Origin: Candidatus Omnitrophota bacterium
GTDB taxonomy: Bacteria > Omnitrophota > Gorgyraeia > Aquiviventales > Aquiviventaceae
Assembly (NCBI GenBank): GCA_016206685.1
Contig: JACQRB010000015.1
Span: forward strand, 1-6,379
Length of the DNA: 6,379 bases
Reading direction: 5' to 3'
Shown: positions 1-6,279 of the stretch, piece by piece
Position numbering within the stretch: the stretch's first letter is position 1
How the letters are laid out: each line of letters starts with the position of its first letter
Notes under the pieces: model-generated
Seen by the model: the letters and a program-made list of their open reading frames with translations, nothing else
The model's database searches: none
What the model was told of the DNA's origin: nothing
Position numbers and translations under genes: made by a program

Positions 1-747
1 CCGAAGCGTGCGGTGAATCTGCCAGAGGTCCCGCCAGATGCGGCCGGCGTGCGCGGCCAGGCTGACCGTGGTCAAGCGGGAATTCGCCACGTCCACCGGC
101 ATCTCCACCACGGTCTGCCCCAAGGCCCTCGCGATCAGCAGCAGCTCCACGTCAAACGCAAAACCGTCGATGCGGGCCCGCGCGAAGATCGCCCGGGCCG
201 CCTCGCGCCGGAACCCTTTGAAGCCGCACTGCGTGTCCCCATAGGGCATCCCAAACGCCGTGCGGACGACTAGGTTAAACGCGCGGCTCATCATCCATCG
301 CAAGGGGTCCTGAGGGACCAGCATGCTGGATTGGGCAAGCGCGCGGGACGCGATCACCACGTCGGCGCCCTGGCGAAGCCGGGACACCAGGCCCTCAAGG
401 TGCGTGATGGGGATGGCCAGGTCCGCGTCGCAGAAACACACCACTTCGCCCCCTGCGGCCAAGACGCCGGCGCGCACCGCCGCCCCCTTGCCTTGATTAC
501 GGGGCAAGGTGATCAGCCGGACCTCGGCATGGGTGCCGGCATACGCGCGCACCGCCGCGACGGTCTGATCATCACTGCCATCGTTCACCACGAGCACCTC
601 GAAGAGCCGCCCCTGGCGGGCCAGGAAACCGGTCACCACCTCCAGGGTCTGCGCAATCCGCTGCGCGTCGTTGTAGGTGGGAATCACCAGGGAGAGAAAC
701 ACGCCGGCCGCTGCGTCCGGCCCGGGCTGTGCTACAATACCGTCCAT
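1..747 (-). CDS. GT2 polyprenyl/dolichyl-phosphate hexose synthase-like, 3' end outside window
   Basis: The minus frame is open for 249 codons from ATG 747 to the window edge, with no stop, so a short C-terminus is missing. Read directly: first strand FLSLVIPTYND (residues 17-27), VVNDGSDD (53-60), the metal/nucleotide-binding CDADL (106-110), GDTQCGFKGF (170-179) and DGFAFDVELL (194-203). The DTQCGFK and FAFDVELL blocks are characteristic of ALG5/DPM-type GT2 enzymes, which transfer glucose or mannose from a nucleotide-sugar to polyprenyl phosphate at the cytoplasmic membrane face. No membrane helix is seen in the part present. ATG 747 was chosen because AGGGA (752-756) lies four bases upstream and the next upstream in-frame codons reach a TGA at 774-772. 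GTG 702 is a possible later start just before the first strand. The gene is divergent from a GT87 gene, a plausible user of its lipid-linked product. The exact sugar is unknown. Confidence 0.9.
   Translation of the reverse strand, partial: MDGIVAQPGPDAAAGVFLSLVIPTYNDAQRIAQTLEVVTGFLARQGRLFEVLVVNDGSDDQTVAAVRAYAGTHAEVRLITLPRNQGKGAAVRAGVLAAGGEVVCFCDADLAIPITHLEGLVSRLRQGADVVIASRALAQSSMLVPQDPLRWMMSRAFNLVVRTAFGMPYGDTQCGFKGFRREAARAIFARARIDGFAFDVELLLIARALGQTVVEMPVDVANSRLTTVSLAAHAGRIWRDLWQIHRTLR
730..738 (+). promoter_or_regulatory. Extended -10 promoter element (TGC-TACAAT) for the GT87 gene
   Basis: TGCTACAAT matches the extended -10 consensus TGnTATAAT with one mismatch in the hexamer (733-738). It ends seven bases before ATG 746, so a normal initiation distance puts the transcript start on or next to the A of the start codon, implying a leaderless mRNA. 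No Shine-Dalgarno sequence precedes ATG 746, which agrees. No convincing -35 hexamer is seen 16-18 bases upstream, as is common with extended -10 promoters. The element lies inside the coding region of the divergent GT2 gene. Confidence 0.5.
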
Positions 748-2008
748 GCGGTCCCTGCTTCGCGCGGTCAGTCAGCTCCCCGCGCTTCGGTCCCCTCTTG
801 CGTGGCTGCTCGGGCTCGGCATCGTGCTGCTCCTGCGCTTCCCGGTCAACTTCATGCTCCACCCGCCCTTCCTCATGGATTTCGAAACCTACCGGTACAC
901 CGCGTTGCGGGTCCGGGACGGGAAGGCCGCGCAACTGTATGAGCCGACCACCTCGGAGCGCATGGTGTTCAAGTACGCGCCCTGCTGGGCGGTCGCGGTC
1001 GCGCCGTTCGCATGGCTCTCCGACCACGCCGGCGCCGTCCTCTGGTCATGCCTCAATGTCTTGTGGCTGCTGCTCACGTGCTGGATGTCTGAGCGGCTCT
1101 GCCGGTTGATCGGGCTTCGCGCGCCGCCGTTCCTGGCCATCATTGCGGTCCTCTCGTTGGTTCGCCCGATCACGTCGGAATATTTGCTTGGCCAAGCCGA
1201 TCTGCTCTGGGGCGTCCTGTTGGTCGCGTTTCTCTACTGTGAAGCCACCGCGCGGCCTTGGTGGGCGGCGCTGTGGCTCGCCCTGGCCGTTTCCCTCAAG
1301 CTGCCGGCGCTCTTGTGGCTTCCCTACTTATTGTTGATGCGCCGCGGAGCGACGGTCCTGCGCAGCCTGGCCTGGCTGCTCACCCTCAACGCCATCGCCG
1401 CGTGGCTGCTCCTGCCCGCGCAGCCGTTCAACCTCTTTGCGGCATGGCCCCGAGCCCTGATGACGAGCGGGATGACATACGCATTCGATATCAGCAACCA
1501 GTCGCTCATGGCCCTCGCCGGACGCCTGCTGCGCAACGATCACTACGGCTTGAATCTCCTGGTGTTGCCGGATGCGGCGGTCGCCTTCCTCACCGTCGCC
1601 ATCCAGGCGCTGCTCTTTGGAGCCCTGGTCCTCCCGCGCCGCCCCTCCATCGCCTCCACCAGCCGGCTGGTCATTGACGGCGCCATGCTGATGGTGTTCA
1701 TGGTGCTCTTTTCACCCTCAGGATGGCTGGCCACCTACAGCGTGCTGCTGTTTCCCAGCGCGCTGACACTCGCCCTCTTCTTCCAGCGCCCCCGGATGCT
1801 CACGCGCCGGCTCAGCTTGGCCCTGGGCGCGGTTGGGCTGCTCGTGTTCAGCGCCCTGATGAACGCGAAACTTTGGCATGCGTTGGGCGTCAAGGTGTGG
1901 CGAGGCGAGTCGTACGTGTATCTGGTGTTCATGATCCCGACGTGGTTGGGGTTGAGTCTGGCGTGGTCCCTGTGGCATCAACGCCGGGCCCTGACGTATT
2001 TGACGTAG
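746..2008 (+). CDS. GT87-like integral membrane glycosyltransferase (GT-C fold, DUF2029 type)
   Basis: This 420-residue protein is very hydrophobic, with many apparent membrane helices from about residue 16 to the C-terminus. Signatures resembling family GT87 (mycobacterial PimE-type mannosyltransferases): MDFETYRY (44-51) after the first helix, where Asp45 is the likely catalytic acid in the first extracytoplasmic loop; LYEP and YAPCWA further on; LGQADLLWG (148-156); a helix ending SLKLPALL (183-190); and NQSLMAL (251-257), the conserved NQS block. Such enzymes transfer a hexose from a polyprenyl-phosphate donor onto a glycan or lipid on the periplasmic side. ATG 746 was chosen over the in-frame ATG at 677, because the extra 23 residues are not membrane-like and a promoter -10 lies between them. 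The 3' end overlaps the last 31 bases of the convergent GT2 gene. Donor and acceptor cannot be read from sequence. Confidence 0.88.
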   Translation: MRSLLRAVSQLPALRSPLAWLLGLGIVLLLRFPVNFMLHPPFLMDFETYRYTALRVRDGKAAQLYEPTTSERMVFKYAPCWAVAVAPFAWLSDHAGAVLWSCLNVLWLLLTCWMSERLCRLIGLRAPPFLAIIAVLSLVRPITSEYLLGQADLLWGVLLVAFLYCEATARPWWAALWLALAVSLKLPALLWLPYLLLMRRGATVLRSLAWLLTLNAIAAWLLLPAQPFNLFAAWPRALMTSGMTYAFDISNQSLMALAGRLLRNDHYGLNLLVLPDAAVAFLTVAIQALLFGALVLPRRPSIASTSRLVIDGAMLMVFMVLFSPSGWLATYSVLLFPSALTLALFFQRPRMLTRRLSLALGAVGLLVFSALMNAKLWHALGVKVWRGESYVYLVFMIPTWLGLSLAWSLWHQRRALTYLT

Positions 2009-2733
2009 CTGCTCCACTGGTACTTGCCCCCCATCCACGCCACCCACAGCCCCATCCCGCCGTCCCGAAAGCCCTGCTTCAGGACGTAGCTCCGCACGAA
2101 CCGGTCCAGGGTCCTCCACAAGGCCTTGCCCAAGGTGACTCTCCGGCCATCCATGAGCCACTTCTGAGCCTCCAGCGTGGTATGGCGGTCCTGCTTCCGG
2201 ACGAAATCGTCGCGATCACGGTAGGAGTAGTGGAGGAGGTCGTGCTGCAAAACGCCCCAGGCCCGATCGGAGATCGCCCTGGGATGCACGGTCGTCTCTT
2301 CCCATCGAAAGACCGATTTCTTGAAGAGCTTGAGCTGGGCGCTGGGATACCAGCCGCCGTGCCGGATCCAGCGGTCGCCGATGTAATTCCGGCGGGGGAT
2401 CGCGTAGGTCTCATAGGGGGGCTCGCCCTGGCTCAAGAGACGTTGGAGCTCCTGCGCCAGCTCGGGCGTGACCCGTTCATCGGCATCCAGGCTCAGCACC
2501 CACTCGTGCGGGGTCTGGGCGTAGGCCCAGTTGCGATGGCGGCCCTCCACGTCCATCTTGCGCCGCAGCACCCGGGCTCCGAGCGATTCGGCGACGCGGA
2601 TGGTCTCATCCGTGCTTTCATCATCCACGACGAGGACGTCGTCAGCCCACTGCACCGTGTCTAGGCAGGCCGCGATGCGCGCGGCCTCGTTCTTGGTAAG
2701 AATCACGACAGAGAGGGGGCTCTTATCTGCCAT
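1978..2733 (-). CDS. GT2 glycosyltransferase, WaaE/KdtX-like
   Basis: 251 residues. The N-terminal strand LSVVILTKNE (7-16) is followed by VLVVDDESTDET (33-44), EGRHRNWAY (63-71), and the DXD block SLDADERV (81-88). These are typical of the WaaE/KdtX group, which adds beta-glucose to inner-core heptose of LPS and resembles SunS-type GT2 enzymes. The later RWIRHGGWYPSAQLKLF block, carrying the GWYP signature of this group, supports the assignment. ATG 2733 was chosen because the fold starts five residues later. The frame extends back to 2817, but that stretch overlaps the upstream gene and is low-complexity. The start lies 31 bases inside the upstream GT2 gene, so translation is probably coupled. 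AGAGGA (2746-2751) is the only SD-like match, at a long 12-base spacing. It is the last gene of the operon, and its final ten codons overlap the convergent GT87 gene. The actual acceptor is inferred only from family similarity. Confidence 0.88.
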   Translation of the reverse strand: MADKSPLSVVILTKNEAARIAACLDTVQWADDVLVVDDESTDETIRVAESLGARVLRRKMDVEGRHRNWAYAQTPHEWVLSLDADERVTPELAQELQRLLSQGEPPYETYAIPRRNYIGDRWIRHGGWYPSAQLKLFKKSVFRWEETTVHPRAISDRAWGVLQHDLLHYSYRDRDDFVRKQDRHTTLEAQKWLMDGRRVTLGKALWRTLDRFVRSYVLKQGFRDGGMGLWVAWMGGKYQWSSYVKYVRARR

Positions 2734-3830
2734 AGACGGTTCAATTCCTCTGTGCCGGAGGCGAGGATCACGTTCGCCCGATGGGCCCAGCGCAGGCGTC
2801 GCATCAAGGCCGCCCACGGCTCATCCGGAGCGACAATGGCGTCAAAACGCTTTTTCTGCCTCTTGAGAATCGCCCCGGCCGCCGTCAGCCTGGGCAAGCG
2901 AGCCGGCAGCGGATGCCACAACACATCGGCGTGAGGAACCAACCCCACCGAGCGGAAGAGCTCGTCTTTCGTCAGGCCGGTGGCTGTCGGACAGTAGACA
3001 TAGACATACGTGCGCTTCCTCGCCCAACTGATCAACTCTTCCAACCACGTCCGCAGCTCCGGCGTCCCCGGCTGCATGGCGGTGAACCGGGGATAGGCGA
3101 TGCGCAGCCACCGCCCCCACTTCGCCTCGCACCATTGCCTGTTGCGTTGGAAGAGACGCTCTCGCTCCCCCACCTGCTTCACGGTCCGGTGCTCGGCGTG
3201 ATAGACATAGGCTCCCGAGACGACCACGGAGCGAAAGCCCGATGCCTGAGCGCGCATGCAGTAGTCTTCGTCTTCAAAGAAGATCCGCTCCACCTCTTCG
3301 GTGAGGACACCGATCCGCTGGATCACTTCACGCTTGATGAGAAAGCAAAAGCCGATGCACATGCCGACTTCCACGTAGAGACCGCGCTTGGCGGCTGCAA
3401 GCTGCTTGGCGTAGGCGTCCAGCGACACGCCGTGAGGCGGATGATCGCCGAAGGTACTGCTCGCAGGATTGAGGACTCCAATGTCAGGATGCGCCTCGGC
3501 GACCTCCAGCATCCGCGACAACCAGCCTGGAGTAAAGAGCAGATCATTGTTCAGCAAACAGACATAGGGGGCGCGGGAAGCATGCAGTCCCTGATTCATG
3601 CCTCCGGGAAAACCCCGGTTGGTGTCGTTCTGAATCAGCGTGACCTCTCGAATCGCGCCCTGCGGACGCACATGCCTGAGGAACTCCCTGATGTGCGGCT
3701 CGCTTCCATTGTCAACGATGATCAAGCGAGCCGGCACATCCGTCGTCCGAAAGAGGCTCTCCAGGCACGGCTCGGTCTCTTCCAGATGATTCCAGCTCAA
3801 CAGCACCAAGTCACAGCGCACGTCGTCCAT
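2703..3830 (-). CDS. GT2 glycosyltransferase (rhamnosyltransferase-like) with extra C-terminal alpha/beta domain
   Basis: 375 residues in two parts. Residues 6-about 250 are a GT-A fold of the WbbL/rhamnosyltransferase-like GT2 type: DLVLLSWN (7-14), IIVDNGS (37-43), NRGFPGGMNQG (71-81), LLNNDLLF (92-99) as the DXD-equivalent, and FFEDEDYCMR (184-193) with the probable catalytic acid, then VYH (209-211). Residues about 255-375 are not needed for that fold. They read as alternating strands and helices, with strands at 274-280, 301-306, 329-334 and 353-358, and I do not recognise the domain. ATG 3830 is used because it lies two bases after the epimerase stop and five codons before the first strand. 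An ATG at 3914 would add 28 glycine/proline-rich residues overlapping the epimerase. No strong SD is seen, so initiation is probably coupled to upstream termination. The likely role is sugar addition to a cell-surface glycan in the cytoplasm. Confidence 0.88.
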   Translation of the reverse strand: MDDVRCDLVLLSWNHLEETEPCLESLFRTTDVPARLIIVDNGSEPHIREFLRHVRPQGAIREVTLIQNDTNRGFPGGMNQGLHASRAPYVCLLNNDLLFTPGWLSRMLEVAEAHPDIGVLNPASSTFGDHPPHGVSLDAYAKQLAAAKRGLYVEVGMCIGFCFLIKREVIQRIGVLTEEVERIFFEDEDYCMRAQASGFRSVVVSGAYVYHAEHRTVKQVGERERLFQRNRQWCEAKWGRWLRIAYPRFTAMQPGTPELRTWLEELISWARKRTYVYVYCPTATGLTKDELFRSVGLVPHADVLWHPLPARLPRLTAAGAILKRQKKRFDAIVAPDEPWAALMRRLRWAHRANVILASGTEELNRLWQIRAPSLS

Positions 3831-3832
3831 CG

Positions 3833-4945
3833 CTAGTCTTGGGCGAGCCCATACGCCTGGAGTTCCTTGGTCGCTTCGTCCACCCGGTCCTTCGCCGTTT
3901 GCGGCTTGCCCCACTCCACCAGCTCCCGCAACCCGTCTTGCAGCGACACCTGCGGGCGAAACCCTAATCGCCCGATGCGGGTGATATCCGCGACGCAGTG
4001 GCGGATGTCCCCGGCCCGGAATTTCTGGGCGATCGCGGGCTGCACCGTCCCCCCGTACAACCGCAGGAGGGTGCGGGCGATGTCCAGCACGCTGGTCGGC
4101 TGGCCCGTCCCCACGTTGAGCGCCTGGTAGTCCGCCCCAGGAGAGGCCATCGCCAGCAGGTTGGCGCGGACGATGTCAGACACGTGGATAAAATCCCGCG
4201 ACTGCCGGCCGTCTTCGAAAATCAGCGGGGGATGGTGGTTTTTGATCCGAGCGGAAAAGACGGCGCACACTCCGGTGTAGGGATTGGAGAGCGCCTGGCG
4301 CGGGCCGTACACGTTGAAGTAGCGCAGCGCGACCGTCGGGATACGATAACTCCGACCGACGACCAGACACAACTCCTCCTGGTCGCGCTTGGAGATGGCA
4401 TAGACGGACGTGGGCGCCGGCGGTTTCTCCTCCGGCGTGGCCTCGGGCGCCGCCGGCCGCTCGCAGACCGGACAGCGCATCTCCCACTCCCGCTGTTTCA
4501 GCTGCGCCTCCGGGCGCAACGCCGGAAACACCACGCCGCATTGGACGCAGCGGTACTGGCCTTCCCCGTAGATGCTCATGGAGCTGGCCACGATCAGCTT
4601 CTTGACCGGGAGGCGCTCATTGACGATCGTGTCCAGCAACACCGCCGTGCCGAGCGCGTTGGCCGCCACGTACTTCTCGATCTGATACATGGACTGGCCG
4701 ACCCCGACGGCCGCGGCCTCGTGGAAGACCCCCTCGATCCCCTGCAGCGCCTTGCGCAGGGCGTCCCGATCCCGCACGTCGCCCCACTGATACTCCGCAT
4801 CCCGGTTGAGATAGTCGGGCTGGCGCCCCTCATGGACCTGCGGTTCCAAACAGTCCAGCACCCGGACCTGGTGGCCGTCTCGCACGAGCGCATCCACCAG
4901 ATGCGAGCCGATAAATCCCGCTCCGCCCGTCACGAGAATCTTCAT
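3833..4945 (-). CDS. NAD-dependent epimerase/dehydratase (extended SDR), dTDP-L-rhamnose 4-epimerase-like, with zinc ribbon
   Basis: 370 residues. The Rossmann motif GGAGFIG is at 7-13, the acidic strand end VLD at 29-31, GDVRD at 55-59, SSMSIYGEG at 121-129, catalytic Tyr182 and Lys186 (YAISK), and RYFNVYGPRQALSNPYTG at 208-225. The LSNPYTG and FEDGRQSRDFIHVSD blocks match, from memory, enzymes annotated as dTDP-L-rhamnose 4-epimerase (WbiB group, making dTDP-6-deoxy-L-talose); substrate is therefore inferred. Between the Ser motif and YxxxK lies an insert of about 45 residues with CVQC (133-136) and CPVC (158-161), a four-cysteine zinc-ribbon pattern. ATG 4945 overlaps the upstream stop as ATGA, and CAAGG (4951-4955) lies five bases upstream. 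The enzyme probably supplies a nucleotide-sugar for the neighbouring glycosyltransferases. Other 4-epimerases or dehydratases of the same superfamily remain possible. Confidence 0.9.
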   Translation of the reverse strand: MKILVTGGAGFIGSHLVDALVRDGHQVRVLDCLEPQVHEGRQPDYLNRDAEYQWGDVRDRDALRKALQGIEGVFHEAAAVGVGQSMYQIEKYVAANALGTAVLLDTIVNERLPVKKLIVASSMSIYGEGQYRCVQCGVVFPALRPEAQLKQREWEMRCPVCERPAAPEATPEEKPPAPTSVYAISKRDQEELCLVVGRSYRIPTVALRYFNVYGPRQALSNPYTGVCAVFSARIKNHHPPLIFEDGRQSRDFIHVSDIVRANLLAMASPGADYQALNVGTGQPTSVLDIARTLLRLYGGTVQPAIAQKFRAGDIRHCVADITRIGRLGFRPQVSLQDGLRELVEWGKPQTAKDRVDEATKELQAYGLAQD

Positions 4946-5850
4946 AGCTGCCTTGCCCCAGTGTCAATGCGTTGTCTGGCTTCGCGGGTGACGCCGGCGG
5001 CAGGACCCGCGAAGCTCCAACAGACCCCTAGGCGCTCGTTGGCCAGCGACAGGATCTGCTGTAATCGGTGCACGTACGTATGCTCCTGCACGACCCGCTC
5101 CATCCCCCGGCGGGCGATGGCTTCCCGTTCCTGGTCATGGTCACGATAGTAGTCGAGCAGCTCGAAGAGCTCGCGGGGGCGGCGATAGGTGACCAGATGT
5201 TCTCCCTCCCGGAGCCCCAGCCGCGCCAGATCGTCGTGCGCAAGCCCGTTGGTGAGCAGCAGCGTGCCGCTGCACAGGATCTCGAACATCCGCATGTTGA
5301 CATCGTCGCGAATCGAATAATTGAATCCGATTTTCGCCTGGCTGTAGATCGCCCCGAGTTCCGTGTGGGGCGCGTGGCCGATGAAGCTGTCGGCATACCG
5401 CTCCCGGAGAGCCTGCAGGTAGAACTTCCTCGGCACGCCGCCCTCCGTTCCCACAAACGCGACGTCCCACCGTTTCGGCAGCGGACGCTTCCCATGCAGC
5501 TCGGCCTGACAGGCGTGGGGCACCCACACGCCATTGCGCAGCCGCTGCGCCCCGTCGCGTTGCGCGCAGCAGACAAGGTCATACCGCTTGGCGACGGCGG
5601 AGATCCGTTTCCACGATTTAGGCAGGTGGGTGTCGCTGGCATAGAAAATCCGCGGGCGCGCCCAGTCGGGCAGATCGTCCCGGTAGTCGCCATGATCAAT
5701 GCGCAGGTAGAGCTCGAAGCCCCGCGGGATCGCCCCGGCCTCGCGTGTCCAAAAATGCGCATAGGGGACCCCGAGCATCCGGCAGGCGCGCTCGAAATGG
5801 ACCCCGAGGGTATCCTCTCGAACCTTGTCAAAGACCAACGCCACGCGCAT
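4942..5850 (-). CDS. CgeB-like glycosyltransferase (GT-B fold, glycosyl transferases group 1)
   Basis: 302 residues. The N-terminus MRVALVFDKV is a first Rossmann strand. The middle carries RIFYASDTHLP (67-77), DLVCCAQ (91-97) and WDVAFVGT (128-135). The C-terminal half has SQAKIGFNYS (170-179) and VNMRMFEILCSGTLLLTN (184-201), the donor-binding block of CgeB-like group 1 glycosyltransferases, with Glu190 in the usual acidic position, then EHTYVHRLQQIL (256-267). The last 20 or so residues look like a non-conserved tail. The family is found in spore-coat, flagellar and surface polysaccharide glycosylation; the sugar is unknown. ATG 5850 directly abuts the upstream TAG (5853-5851), and GGAGAG (5860-5865) serves as SD at nine bases. 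The stop overlaps the epimerase start by four bases. Slightly short for the family, but the two-domain layout looks complete. Confidence 0.82.
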   Translation of the reverse strand: MRVALVFDKVREDTLGVHFERACRMLGVPYAHFWTREAGAIPRGFELYLRIDHGDYRDDLPDWARPRIFYASDTHLPKSWKRISAVAKRYDLVCCAQRDGAQRLRNGVWVPHACQAELHGKRPLPKRWDVAFVGTEGGVPRKFYLQALRERYADSFIGHAPHTELGAIYSQAKIGFNYSIRDDVNMRMFEILCSGTLLLTNGLAHDDLARLGLREGEHLVTYRRPRELFELLDYYRDHDQEREAIARRGMERVVQEHTYVHRLQQILSLANERLGVCWSFAGPAAGVTREARQRIDTGARQL

Positions 5851-6279
5851 CTACCGCGTCTCTCCAATGAGGGTCTGCAGGGAGAGCGGCCCGCCGTCAG
5901 GGCTCTTCAGGTCATAGCCCTGGCCGGTCTCCTGGATGAACACCGGAGTCAACCCGCACACGCGGCACCACCACGCCACCTCTCTCAGGGTCCGCTCATG
6001 GTCAACCAGCACCCACTTCAGGCGGCCCCACATCGTCCCCCACACGAGCAGGCCCCACAGCCAGGCCCGAAACGCCGCCCGGGGCACGCTGACCAGCCGC
6101 ACGCCCGGGTAGGGCCGGATCAGGGCCCGCAGGTCCGCCGTCAGAGAGCCTTTGATGAGGTGGGTCACCGGCACGGCCCGCGCGCTCAAGGCGATGGAGC
6201 ATTCCCGAGCCCCTTGCCACCCCCGCTCGACCACGGAGAGCATCTGGAACCGACAAGACTGTCGCGGGTGCCGGTTCAT
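5851..6279 (-). CDS. Small Trp-rich protein of unknown function, between two glycosyltransferase genes
   Basis: 142 residues; I do not recognise the family. It is very likely real: its ATG 6279 overlaps the GT9 stop as ATGA, GGAGG (6286-6290) sits six bases upstream, and its stop abuts the next start. The protein is basic and contains eight tryptophans (21, 73, 75, 80, 84, 89, 103, 104). Residues 70-92 form a hydrophobic stretch (AWLWGLLVWGTMWG within it) too interrupted by Arg and Lys for a clear membrane helix, but suited to membrane contact. The pattern reads strand 28-31, helix 46-54, strand 60-65, helix 68-85, strand 87-92, helix 96-108, strand 111-116, which suggests one alpha/beta (Rossmann-like) domain. 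No nucleotide-binding glycine loop or DXD motif is visible. It could be a non-catalytic partner of the adjacent transferases or half of a GT-B fold; no function is assigned. Confidence 0.75.
   Translation of the reverse strand: MNRHPRQSCRFQMLSVVERGWQGARECSIALSARAVPVTHLIKGSLTADLRALIRPYPGVRLVSVPRAAFRAWLWGLLVWGTMWGRLKWVLVDHERTLREVAWWCRVCGLTPVFIQETGQGYDLKSPDGGPLSLQTLIGETR

Noticed and set aside
677..745. Upstream ATG 677 extending the GT87 protein by 23 residues
   Set aside because: The extension is polar, overlaps the antisense GT2 start region, and a -10 element lies between it and ATG 746.
748..850. Promoter for the left-hand GT2 gene inside the GT87 coding region
   Set aside because: I searched the minus strand for -35/-10 pairs and saw none convincing; it must lie here or further inside GT87 but cannot be placed.
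2734..2817. Upstream start for the WaaE-like gene
   Set aside because: The added 28 residues are the frame-shifted shadow of the upstream gene's C-terminus; the family fold begins just after ATG 2733.
2781..3836. Long plus-strand open frame (351 codons) opposite the GT2 enzyme
   Set aside because: Shadow of the GT2 gene: biased composition, no motifs and no SD. The same applies to the 313-codon frame at 1723-2664.
3831..3914. Upstream start for the rhamnosyltransferase-like GT2 gene
   Set aside because: It would add a Gly/Pro-rich segment overlapping the epimerase end. ATG 3830 gives the normal family N-terminus.
3998..5149. Long plus-strand open frame (383 codons) opposite the epimerase
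   Set aside because: It is a by-product of high GC3 on the opposite strand. The translation is Arg/His/Pro-rich with no recognisable domain, while the minus frame carries clear SDR motifs.
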